Shown here piece by piece: positions 10,651 to 18,588 of a stretch of 64,000 bases of DNA. The position numbers were made by a program, and so were the translations under genes. Source of the stretch: Flectobacillus roseus (GTDB lineage Bacteria; Bacteroidota; Bacteroidia; Cytophagales; Spirosomataceae); assembly GCF_030056665.1 (NCBI RefSeq), contig NZ_JASHIG010000036.1. One strand, given 5' to 3'. The notes under the pieces are model-generated. The model worked only from the letters and a program-made list of their open reading frames with translations. It made no database searches and was not told where the DNA came from. Within the stretch, counting starts at the first letter, position 1. Each line of letters begins with the position of its first letter.

Positions 10651-10658
10651 TATTTTTG
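10651..10658 (+). promoter_or_regulatory. Candidate -7 box upstream of the GH95 gene
   Basis: TATTTTTG matches TAnnTTTG. A TTTG at 10632-10635 is the only nearby -33 candidate and its 15-base spacing is short. It lies in the divergent hybrid-kinase/GH95 intergenic region, about 90 bases before the chosen GH95 start. Confidence 0.4.
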
Positions 10659-10751
10659 TATAATTCTAATATTATTCTGGATAACTCCATTTATAGCATT
10701 CATTACTTACCTCAATTTCATAATATGTTATTTTACCAAAAAACAATAAAA

Positions 10752-13217
10752 ATGTTTCAAAAAGCAATTTTTTCATTGATTGCGTTGATTACTTTTTCAA
10801 GTAAAACGATAGCTCAGCAAAATAATCCTCCCTTAACGGTCTGGTATAAACAACCTGCCAATGCAAAGATAGCCGACGTAAACAAAGGATGGAACAACGA
10901 CCCCGAATGGCTCAAAGCTTTTCCTATTGGTAATGGCTTTTTGGGTGGAATGGTGTTTGGTGATGTAAATCAAGAACGCATTCAACTCAACGAAAAAAGC
11001 TTGTGGTCGGGAAGTCCAAGCGATAACGACAACCCCGAAGCATCGGCTTATTTGCCCAAAATTAGACAATTACTTTTTGAAGGCAAATATAAGGAAGCCA
11101 ACGAACTTACCAATAAAACTCAAATCGCCAAAGGTGCTGGTACGGGCAAAGGTAATGGCACAAACGACCCTTATGGAAGTTATCAATTATTGGGAGATTT
11201 AAGAATTGATTTTGAAAAAAATACTGCTTATTCCAACTATACTCGTAAGTTAGACCTACGCAAAGGGCTTGTAAACATTGCCTATACCCAAGAAGGTGTT
11301 GATTTTAAAAGAGAAGTGTTTGTGAGCTACCCAGACCGTGCTATGCTCATTCGTTTTACTGCCAATAAAAAGGGAGCTTTGAGCTTTAAGGCATCACTTT
11401 CTCGCACAGAACGTTTTGCCGTACAAACCTTAGCAGACCAATTATTGATGACTGGTAGCATGGATAATGGCAACAAAGGCGATGGCATGAAATACGCTAC
11501 TCGTTTGAAAGCCCTCAGCCAAGGCGGAAGTATCGCTTATCAGAATGGCGTGCTGGAAGTGAAAAATGCCAATGAGGTTACTTTATACGTGGTTGCTTAT
11601 ACCGATTACAAACAAGCATATCCAACTTTTATTGGCGATAATCCCGTAGAAACTACGCAAAAGCAATTGGCTCAGGTAACAGCCAAGCCTTATGCCTTGG
11701 TACTAAAAAACCATACGCAAGATTTTTCATCTTTGATGAACAAAGCAAGTTTAAGTTTATCAAAAATAAGCACCGATACCATTCCAACCGATGTGCGTTT
11801 GACCAACAATGCTACGGCCAACGATTTGCATATACAAGAATTGTATTTTCAGTTTGGTCGCTATTTGTTGGTATCGTCTTCAAGAAAAGGAAGTTTGCCA
11901 GCCAACTTGCAAGGAATGTGGTCGAATAAAATCCAAACTCCTTGGAATGGCGACTACCACGTGAACATCAATGCACAAATGAATTATTGGCCTGCCAACG
12001 TAACAAACCTTGCCGAATGTAATACGCCTATCCTCGAATTGATTCAGTCAATTGTAAAACCCGGCGAACGCACGGCTGCTGTTCAATACAAAGCCAAAGG
12101 CTGGATTGTACATCCTGTAACAAACGTGTGGGGCTATACAGCACCGGGCGAGCATCCAAGTTGGGGTATGCACATTGCTGCGGGTGGTTGGGTTTCTCAA
12201 CATTTATGGCAGCATTACACTTACACAAAAGATAAAACGTATTTACAAAAAGTATATCCAACGCTACTCAAGTCGGCTGAGTTTTACTTGGATTGGTTGG
12301 TGCAAGACCCACGCACGGGCAAGCTTGTTTCTGGACCTACTTCCTCGCCCGAAAACAATTTTTATGCCCCCGATGGCTCGGTGGTTTCGATGAGCATGGC
12401 TCCTTCGCATGACCAAGAAGTAATTCAGGAAATTTTTAGTACGGTATTATTGGCCGCCAAAGACCTCAACGACAGCAATCCGCTTTTAGGTAAAATCAAA
12501 ACAGCCCTCGACAACCTGATGCTTCCTAAAATTGGTACAGATGGAAGGTTGATGGAGTGGGCAGAAGAATTTAAAGAAAGAGATATTACCCATCGCCATG
12601 TATCGCATTTGTACGCCCTTTATCCGGGTACTTGGATAGATGCCTACAAAACACCAGACTACGCCAAAGCTGCTCAAAAATCGTTGGAAGTACGTACCGA
12701 CGTAGGTACTGGCTGGAGCTTGGCTTGGAAAATTAGCTTTTGGGCAAGGTTGAAAAACGGCAATCGAGCACATCAATTATTGCAAAACTTACTGAAACCT
12801 ACCTACAACAACACCATCAATATGTCGGATGCTGGTGGCACGTATTACAACCTTTTCTGTGCACATCCGCCTTTCCAAATTGATGGCAACTTTGGCGGAA
12901 CGGCTGGTATTGCCGAAATGCTCTTGCAAAGCCACGGAAGTGAAATAGAGTTGTTGCCTGCACTTCCTAACGTTTGGGAAAAAGGTGAGGTGAAAGGTTT
13001 GAAAGCACGCAATGGCTTTGAAGTGGCCATTCAGTGGAAAAATGTAAGCTTGAAACAAGCTACCATCAAATCGTTGGTGGGCGAAAAATGTGTAATTCGC
13101 ACGCAATCGCCAGTAGCTATCAAGGGACTTACCGTAAAATCTGTTAAAGATTCGTTCGGCTATACCACCACTTTCAATACCACCAAAGGGCGTGTCTATA
13201 TTGTAGAATCACTTTAA
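10752..13217 (+). CDS. Glycoside hydrolase family 95 (alpha-L-fucosidase or alpha-L-galactosidase)
   Basis: This 821-residue secreted enzyme belongs to GH95, whose known activities are alpha-1,2-L-fucosidase and alpha-L-galactosidase, acting with inversion. I start at the ATG at 10752 because it gives a clean signal peptide ending TIAQQ; an in-frame codon at 10656 would add a meaningless leader. The family opening is clear (LTVWYKQPA, FPIGNGFLGGMVFGD). The catalytic elements known from the Bifidobacterium enzyme are matched: the asparagine pair Asn405 and Asn407 in HVNINAQMNYW, the acid Glu602 in GRLMEWAEE, and Asp711 in QIDGNFGGTAG. Its stop is 18 bases before the GH2 gene, so the two form an operon. 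Fucose versus L-galactose specificity cannot be decided from sequence by eye. Confidence 0.93.
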   Translation: MFQKAIFSLIALITFSSKTIAQQNNPPLTVWYKQPANAKIADVNKGWNNDPEWLKAFPIGNGFLGGMVFGDVNQERIQLNEKSLWSGSPSDNDNPEASAYLPKIRQLLFEGKYKEANELTNKTQIAKGAGTGKGNGTNDPYGSYQLLGDLRIDFEKNTAYSNYTRKLDLRKGLVNIAYTQEGVDFKREVFVSYPDRAMLIRFTANKKGALSFKASLSRTERFAVQTLADQLLMTGSMDNGNKGDGMKYATRLKALSQGGSIAYQNGVLEVKNANEVTLYVVAYTDYKQAYPTFIGDNPVETTQKQLAQVTAKPYALVLKNHTQDFSSLMNKASLSLSKISTDTIPTDVRLTNNATANDLHIQELYFQFGRYLLVSSSRKGSLPANLQGMWSNKIQTPWNGDYHVNINAQMNYWPANVTNLAECNTPILELIQSIVKPGERTAAVQYKAKGWIVHPVTNVWGYTAPGEHPSWGMHIAAGGWVSQHLWQHYTYTKDKTYLQKVYPTLLKSAEFYLDWLVQDPRTGKLVSGPTSSPENNFYAPDGSVVSMSMAPSHDQEVIQEIFSTVLLAAKDLNDSNPLLGKIKTALDNLMLPKIGTDGRLMEWAEEFKERDITHRHVSHLYALYPGTWIDAYKTPDYAKAAQKSLEVRTDVGTGWSLAWKISFWARLKNGNRAHQLLQNLLKPTYNNTINMSDAGGTYYNLFCAHPPFQIDGNFGGTAGIAEMLLQSHGSEIELLPALPNVWEKGEVKGLKARNGFEVAIQWKNVSLKQATIKSLVGEKCVIRTQSPVAIKGLTVKSVKDSFGYTTTFNTTKGRVYIVESL

Positions 13218-13235
13218 AATTATCTTTATTAACAG

Positions 13236-15806
13236 ATGAAATGTAATAGTAAGTTTACCCTAACCATAGGGTTTATGGCATTGTTTTGCCTTTTCAGCAG
13301 CAACTTGCAAGCACAGTCGGTTAGGAGTAAAATCAATATCAACCGAGCGTGGAAGTTTTATTTAGGCGATACAACTCAAGCCGAAAAAGCCACTTTCAGC
13401 GATAAATCATGGAAAAATATCAACCTTCCACACAATTTTAGCTTGCCCTATTTTCAGGAAGCTCGCTGGTATGTGGGCTTTGGCTGGTACCGTAAAACGA
13501 TTACAGTGCCTGCTTCTTGGAAAAATAAAAACATTGCTTTAGAGTTTGAAGGAGCGTTCCGTGAGGCCGAAATATTTGTCAATGGTACATTGGTAGGTAC
13601 ACACGCAAGTGGCTATACTGGCTTTGCTGTAGATATTACCAAAGCCCTGAAAGTAGGTGATAATACCCTTGCTGTTCGCTTGTCGAACCACTGGAGTCCG
13701 AGAATTGCCCCACGCAACGGCGACCATAATTTTACAGGGGGGATTTATCGTGACGTTTCGTTGATTGTCACCAATCCAACGCACGTTACATGGTACGGAA
13801 CTTTTGTAAAAACGCCTAAAGTTTCGGCAAAAGAAGGCCTTGTAGCTGTAAGTACCGAAGTAGAAAACAAAAGTAATAGCAGTAAAAAAATAGAGCTTCG
13901 CACGTCGGTGCTTGACCCCACGGGCAAAGTAGTTGACACATTTTCTTCTACCCAAACGATTCCTGCCAATACTTTGGCAACATTCGAGCAAACAGGTAAT
14001 AGCATCGCTCAACCCAAACTTTGGCATCCAAAACATCCATTTATGTATAAATTGGTAAGCAAATTATATGAAAATGGTAAAATTTTGCTTGACCAATACG
14101 AGACACCTTTTGGTTTCAGATGGGTAGAATGGACAGCCGACAAAGGCTTTTTCTTGAATGGCGAACATTATTATTTCAAGGGTGCAAACGTACACCAAGA
14201 CCATGCTGGTTGGTCGAGTGCCGTAACGAATACAGGTTTTTACCGAGATGTACAATTAATCAAAGACGCAGGATTCGACTTTATCCGTGGGTCGCATTAC
14301 CCACACGACCCAGCTTTTGCTGATGCTTGCGATAAATTGGGGATGTTGTTTTGGTCGGAAAATAACTTTTGGGGCGTAGGCGGTGCTACGGGCGAAGGTG
14401 GTTGGTTTCAAGGACCAGGTACTTATCCTTACTACGATGAAGATAGCAAGCCTTTTGGCGAAAGTTTGAAGACCAGTTTAAGAGAAATGATTCGGGTCAA
14501 TCGCAATCACCCTTCTATCATTACTTGGAGTATGTGTAACGAACCGTTCTTTACACATCAAAGTACCATGCCCAAAGTACGTGAACTTTTGAAAGAATTG
14601 GTAGCTTATAGCCACGAACTCGACCCAACACGGGCGGCGGCTATCGGTGGTTCGCAACGAGGTGAAATTGATAAATTGGGCGATATTGCTGGCTATAATG
14701 GCGACGGTGCAAGGTTGTTTATCAAACCAGGTGTGGCCAGTGTGGTAAGTGAATATGGTTCGGTGATTGATTTTCGTCCGGGTAAATACGACGCTGGTTG
14801 GGGCGATATGGAATCACAGCCACAATTTGAATGGAGAAGCGGACAAGCCATTTGGTCGGGTTTTGATTATGGTACGCACGCTGGGCAATTAGGACAAATG
14901 GGAATCATTGATTATCAGCGTATTCCAAAAAACAAATGGTACTGGTATCGTAAAACATACTTAGGCATAGAACCACCAGCACCAACCGTAGCAGGAACAC
15001 CAGCTCAACTCAAATTGAGTGCCGATAAAACTGTGATTCAACAAGCCGACGGCACCGACGACGTACATTTGTTGGTAACAGTACTGGATGCCCAAGGCAG
15101 AGCATTGAGCAATTCGCCCGATGTAATGCTTACTTTGGTTTCTGGCCCAGGCGAGTTTCCGGGTGGTTCATCCATCTCTTTCTCTAATCAATCTAATATT
15201 GCCATAAGAGATGGAAAAGCGGCGATTGAGTTCCGCTCACATTATGCTGGTACGTCGGTTATCAAAGCCTCTTCGGCTGGTTTGCCCGATGCTTTTATCA
15301 CGATTATTTCTAAAAATGCCCCTGTATATTTGGCGAGCAAAACCCCAAAAATTACAGAGCGTCCTTATGTGAAATTTGACGACATCGTGCCTGCCGAACG
15401 CAAAGGAAAAGTGAATTTAGTATTCAACCGCCCAACCAGGGTATCAAGCGAAGAAGCCAGCCATACAGGGCGTTATGTAAACGACGGTTCGCTTCAAACC
15501 TATTGGCAAGCACAAGGCAGTAGCAAAGCAGCATGGTTACAAATCGACTTAGAAAATACCTACCATCTCACAGAAATCAAACTTGCCTTTCCGCAAGATG
15601 GAACTATTGATTACAGCATTCAAATTAGTAACGATGGCATCAATTGGACAACCCTATCAACGCAACACACGCAAGTAAGCAAAGAAACCTTACTTACGCA
15701 TACTTTTAAAGAAAAAGTAAAAGCGGGATTGGTACGCATTGCTTTTAACACACCAAACAGTAACTCAATCGTCGGTTTAAGCGAGTTTGAAGTTTACAGT
15801 AATTAA
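13236..15806 (+). CDS. Glycoside hydrolase family 2 beta-galactosidase-type enzyme
   Basis: This 856-residue secreted GH2 protein starts with a signal peptide ending NLQAQS. It shows the sugar-binding domain (GFGWYRKTITVP, FEGAFREAEIFVNG), the immunoglobulin-like domain, and the TIM barrel with acid/base Glu436 in WSMCNEP and nucleophile Glu506 in VVSEYGS. After the barrel come a GH2 C-terminal/Ig-like region (about 590-700) and a C-terminal discoidin (F5/8 type C, CBM32-like) module (about 725-856; TGRYVNDGSLQTYWQAQG, AAWLQIDLENTY, ending VGLSEFEVYS). Beta-galactosidase is the likeliest activity given the family and the GH95 partner, but beta-glucuronidase or beta-mannosidase cannot be excluded. 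It should remove beta-linked sugars exposed after the GH95 enzyme acts. A terminator-like hairpin follows within 30 bases. Confidence 0.9.
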   Translation: MKCNSKFTLTIGFMALFCLFSSNLQAQSVRSKININRAWKFYLGDTTQAEKATFSDKSWKNINLPHNFSLPYFQEARWYVGFGWYRKTITVPASWKNKNIALEFEGAFREAEIFVNGTLVGTHASGYTGFAVDITKALKVGDNTLAVRLSNHWSPRIAPRNGDHNFTGGIYRDVSLIVTNPTHVTWYGTFVKTPKVSAKEGLVAVSTEVENKSNSSKKIELRTSVLDPTGKVVDTFSSTQTIPANTLATFEQTGNSIAQPKLWHPKHPFMYKLVSKLYENGKILLDQYETPFGFRWVEWTADKGFFLNGEHYYFKGANVHQDHAGWSSAVTNTGFYRDVQLIKDAGFDFIRGSHYPHDPAFADACDKLGMLFWSENNFWGVGGATGEGGWFQGPGTYPYYDEDSKPFGESLKTSLREMIRVNRNHPSIITWSMCNEPFFTHQSTMPKVRELLKELVAYSHELDPTRAAAIGGSQRGEIDKLGDIAGYNGDGARLFIKPGVASVVSEYGSVIDFRPGKYDAGWGDMESQPQFEWRSGQAIWSGFDYGTHAGQLGQMGIIDYQRIPKNKWYWYRKTYLGIEPPAPTVAGTPAQLKLSADKTVIQQADGTDDVHLLVTVLDAQGRALSNSPDVMLTLVSGPGEFPGGSSISFSNQSNIAIRDGKAAIEFRSHYAGTSVIKASSAGLPDAFITIISKNAPVYLASKTPKITERPYVKFDDIVPAERKGKVNLVFNRPTRVSSEEASHTGRYVNDGSLQTYWQAQGSSKAAWLQIDLENTYHLTEIKLAFPQDGTIDYSIQISNDGINWTTLSTQHTQVSKETLLTHTFKEKVKAGLVRIAFNTPNSNSIVGLSEFEVYSN

Positions 15807-15833
15807 AAAATGGAATTGAAAATTGGGAGACAG

Positions 15834-15862
15834 ATAGGCTATGGGTTTTACCTGTAGCCTAT
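15834..15862 (+). terminator. Hairpin after the GH2 gene
   Basis: Arms 15834-15845 and 15851-15862 pair over 12 bases with two G-U pairs around a 5-base loop, followed by TTTTGTTAT. It is a probable Rho-independent terminator of the GH95-GH2 operon. Confidence 0.65.
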
Positions 15863-16045
15863 TTTGTTATATCCAGTAATTCAAGGAATAAAATTGCCAT
15901 CCTACCACCTAAATAACTATTATTCAACACCTTGAAAGGTAAATAGTTAGGCATCATGTATTTATGCAAAAGAAGATTTAAGTTGTGTGTTGAGGCAATA
16001 GGCAAAAACTGGTAATTTTTTTGTAACGATAGATATGTTTTTGCC

Positions 16046-16072
16046 GAATGCCCATAGCTGAAAGCCAAAAGC
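16046..16072 (+). repeat. Dispersed 27-base intergenic repeat, copy 1
   Basis: These 27 bases are identical to the reverse complement of 45638-45664, about 29.6 kb away. A degenerate third copy lies at 17361-17382. It is followed here by tandem variants of agctgaaagc. Confidence 0.85.
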
Positions 16073-16176
16073 TGAGAGCTGAAAGCTCAAAAATTAATTT
16101 CTATTTTGCCCACTAACTTAATACCAAAGCCTTTTCTTTATTTGGGCTGAGTAACAAATTATCTCCGTTTCTACTA

Positions 16177-16184
16177 TATCTTTG
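16177..16184 (+). promoter_or_regulatory. Candidate -7 box for the Crp/Fnr gene
   Basis: TATCTTTG fits TAnnTTTG and lies about 108 bases before the chosen start. No -33 TTTG is seen at 19-20 bases. Confidence 0.4.
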
Positions 16185-16291
16185 TTCTGTTCATAAAAAG
16201 TTACTTTGGCGTGATTGACAGGACAAGGTACTCTTTTATTATTTTAAATATTATTCACAAAAGACAAGACGACATCAAATCCCAATTATCA

Positions 16292-16852
16292 ATGGACTTA
16301 CTTCAGTTTTTCAATAATAAACTAAAATTTACCGACGAAGAAAATGAAGAATTGTCAAATGCTTTCAAGGTAGAAATATATGCCAAAGGAACTACAGTTG
16401 TACAACCCAATAGTTTTGTAAAAAAGGTTTACTTTGTTGAAAAAGGATTATTGCGCTGTTATTACTACAAGGAAGGAAAAGATATTACACATTTCTTTTT
16501 TGATGAAGATACTTTCACTGCTCCACTCAACAGTGTTTTTTATAACAAAGAGGAAGCTTATGGCTGGGAAACTTTGGAGGAAACAACACTTCGAGTCATT
16601 CAATATGATGATTTGCAAGATTTATTTATCAAATATCCCAGCATTCAACGCTTCTTTTTCGGTGTTTCCTTAGACATCCTCAATTCCTATGCTCTCAAAC
16701 TTGAATATCTCCAATTTTACACAGCCGAAGAGCGATACGCCAATCTACTTGAAACCAACCCCGGAATCTTACACCGAACTTCACTAGGACATATTGCCTC
16801 CTATTTGGGTATTACACAACAAACCTTAAGTGTTATTAGAGGAAAAAAATAA
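16292..16852 (+). CDS. Crp/Fnr family transcriptional regulator
   Basis: This protein is 186 residues from the ATG at 16292 (MDLLQFFNNK). Translation from the in-frame codon at 16211 would add 27 residues unlike the family, so I reject it. A cyclic-nucleotide-binding-type beta-barrel occupies about residues 15-115 (AKGTTVVQPNSFVKKVYFVEKGLLRCYY). A short C-terminal helix-turn-helix follows (SLGHIASYLGITQQTLSVIR), ending abruptly in a basic tail as many Bacteroidota Crp/Fnr-like regulators do. No cysteines suggest an iron-sulfur cluster of the FNR type. The effector is unknown; a nucleotide cyclase is encoded 6 kb downstream, but linking them is speculative. The next gene and the efflux operon may be its targets. 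Confidence 0.88.
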   Translation: MDLLQFFNNKLKFTDEENEELSNAFKVEIYAKGTTVVQPNSFVKKVYFVEKGLLRCYYYKEGKDITHFFFDEDTFTAPLNSVFYNKEEAYGWETLEETTLRVIQYDDLQDLFIKYPSIQRFFFGVSLDILNSYALKLEYLQFYTAEERYANLLETNPGILHRTSLGHIASYLGITQQTLSVIRGKK

Positions 16853-16948
16853 TGAACCTTTTTTCATTTTTTAAGATTTCTGAAAAGTTTTCATCCTAAT
16901 TCTTGCGTGCTTTGCATTGTAATTAATCAATCACAAAGGCATAGAAAC

Positions 16949-17329
16949 ATGGAAACTCATTATATCTTTTTAGCTCATCAGGTAGGAATCGCTTCTGTTT
17001 TTCCGTTGATCAAGGAAAGACTTGCTAATCATGCTCAGGTTTCGCTTCTTTACTATTCATCCAATCATCTTTACGATTTTCAAAAAGAATTAGGGATACT
17101 CCAATATCATTTTAATTCTCAGCTGTACATCAGTTATGAATCCGATTACACCGAACATAAAGGGTTGTTGAAAAATGACAACATCGAGGCAATCATCAAT
17201 GCCAACACTATTCCCAATATGTGTTTCACGATTTCGGGCAATCCTCTTTTTTCAGAAAGAATCAAAAATGTACTCCTTTTCTTGGGGGCAAATAACATCA
17301 TTATTCAAGAGCAATATTTTGTGGCCTAA
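16949..17329 (+). CDS. Small protein resembling a lone FNR-type NAD(P)-binding domain
   Basis: This 126-residue protein starts at ATG 16949 (METHYIFLAHQVGI); an earlier in-frame codon at 16907 would add an unlikely leader. The pattern IFLAHQVGIASVFPLIKERL resembles the first strand and helix of the NAD(P)-binding half of ferredoxin-NADP reductase family enzymes. The end FTISGNPLFSERIKNVLLFLGA resembles their closing signature around a CGP/SGN turn. The FAD-binding beta-barrel that normally precedes this half is absent from the protein and from the upstream DNA. It could be a stand-alone domain that has lost catalysis, or a partner subunit. Assignment is by motif resemblance only. It follows the Crp/Fnr gene by 96 bases and precedes the efflux operon. 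Confidence 0.55.
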   Translation: METHYIFLAHQVGIASVFPLIKERLANHAQVSLLYYSSNHLYDFQKELGILQYHFNSQLYISYESDYTEHKGLLKNDNIEAIINANTIPNMCFTISGNPLFSERIKNVLLFLGANNIIIQEQYFVA

Positions 17330-17360
17330 GTTAATGGGTAAAATATAATTCAACTTTTGG

Positions 17361-17382
17361 GCTTTTGGCATTCAGTGATGGG
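17361..17382 (-). repeat. Degenerate copy of the dispersed intergenic repeat
   Basis: The sequence gcttttggcattcagtgatg and the two following bases match most of the 27-base element at 45638-45664 with a few differences, in the same orientation as that copy. It sits in the 231-base gap before the efflux operon. Confidence 0.5.
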
Positions 17383-17560
17383 TTCTCGGAAAAATATCTC
17401 TCCTGCATTTCTAGGAGCTATTTTGCTCAATTCTTACGGCGTATGCCCAAAAGCGTGCTATTACTTTTTTAGAAAAAAACTTTATTCACAACTCATAATT
17501 CAGCACTAATACATAGTACCCCATACAATCAATTCATCAAATCTATCAAATCACAAGCAC

Positions 17561-18580
17561 ATGAAATTTTATATCATGCCTGTAGCCCTATTGCTTTTAG
17601 CGTGCAACAGCGAAACTAAAGAAGTACAAAAAGAGTCAGCTATTCTTGTAAAAACCGAACAAGTAGCCAACACAAGTATCAAAACAGACATTGCTATCAG
17701 TGGTAGCGTTGAAGGCTCAAGTACCGTTCGCTTGGGTTTTATGGTTGGCGGTAAAATCAAGAGTATCAATACCAAAGAAGGGCAAAATGTTTCAAAAGGA
17801 CAACTAATTGCCAGTTTAGACCCCAGTAATTATGTGATTGCCAAGCAATTGTCGGACGTACAAGTAAATGCCACTGCCGATGAATACAATCGTTTGAAAC
17901 AGTTACGTACAAGAGGAAGCGTTAGCGAAAGTGACTTCTCTAAAGTTTCTTTTTCCTTGGAAGAAGCCCAATTACAACAAAAACTCCAAGCCAAAAATGT
18001 AGAAGATACCAAGTTGTATTCGCCTATCAGTGGTGTGATGTTAAGCAAACAAACAGAAGTTGGGGAAATTGTGGGCGTAGGTACGCCGCTATTTGTACTT
18101 TCATCAATTCAAAAAGTACTGGTATCGGCTTTTATTCCAGAATCTGAACTCCAACATATCCGTATCGGACAAGTAGCCCATATTTATATTGGTGCATTGG
18201 ATAAAACTTTTGAAGGAAAAGTAAGCGAAGTAGGAGCCGTTGCCGACCCAGCTACCAGGGCATTTACCGTAAAAATCACCGTAGAAAACAAAGGTTTACA
18301 CATTCGTCCGGGGATGATTGCTGAGGTAAAATTGAATAACAACCAGAGCAAAGAAAGCATTTTATTGCCCTCTTCTTGCATTGGTAATGATGCCAATAGC
18401 CAAAGCTATGTTTATGTAGTGGACAAAACATCGGGCAAGGCTTTCAAACGTAATGTGAGCCTCGGTAAAATCGTCAACAACAAAATTGAAATAGTTGCTG
18501 GCCTATCCTTGGGCGAAACCGTAGTAACATCAGGACAAACCAAGCTTTCAGACGGCTCACTTATCACCCTTTCAAAATAA
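17561..18580 (+). CDS. RND efflux periplasmic adaptor (membrane fusion protein)
   Basis: This 339-residue lipoprotein has a signal peptide ending LLLAC with the lipidated cysteine at residue 15. It shows the HlyD/AcrA layout: a first beta-barrel and lipoyl half (GGKIKSINTKEGQNVSKGQLIASLD), a short alpha-helical hairpin (about 95-140), the second lipoyl half (LYSPISGVMLSKQTEVGEIVGVG), then the beta-barrel and membrane-proximal domains (DPATRAFTVKITVENK, LRPGM-like HIRPGMIAEVKL). It should couple the inner-membrane RND pump to the TolC-like channel. The three genes lie in the order adaptor, pump, outer-membrane channel with gaps of 8 bases and then an overlap, so they are one operon. The substrate is not predictable; the family includes drug, dye and solvent pumps. 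Confidence 0.93.
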   Translation: MKFYIMPVALLLLACNSETKEVQKESAILVKTEQVANTSIKTDIAISGSVEGSSTVRLGFMVGGKIKSINTKEGQNVSKGQLIASLDPSNYVIAKQLSDVQVNATADEYNRLKQLRTRGSVSESDFSKVSFSLEEAQLQQKLQAKNVEDTKLYSPISGVMLSKQTEVGEIVGVGTPLFVLSSIQKVLVSAFIPESELQHIRIGQVAHIYIGALDKTFEGKVSEVGAVADPATRAFTVKITVENKGLHIRPGMIAEVKLNNNQSKESILLPSSCIGNDANSQSYVYVVDKTSGKAFKRNVSLGKIVNNKIEIVAGLSLGETVVTSGQTKLSDGSLITLSK

Positions 18581-18588
18581 TTAGTCAC

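Larger units (their letters stand above)
15863..16291. other. Intergenic region with a dispersed repeat copy
   Basis: This stretch between the GH2 hairpin and the Crp/Fnr gene has no convincing gene. It contains the dispersed repeat copy at 16046-16072, followed by a run of short agctgaaagc/agctgagagc iterations to about 16090, and a candidate -7 box at 16177-16184. Confidence 0.6.

Noticed and set aside
10552..10749. 65-codon open frame between the hybrid kinase and GH95 genes
   Set aside because: It covers the divergent promoter region, includes the GH95 -7 box and has no recognisable protein pattern.
15859..16068. 69-codon minus-strand frame after the GH2 gene
   Set aside because: It lies across the dispersed repeat and low-complexity text, with no protein-like pattern.
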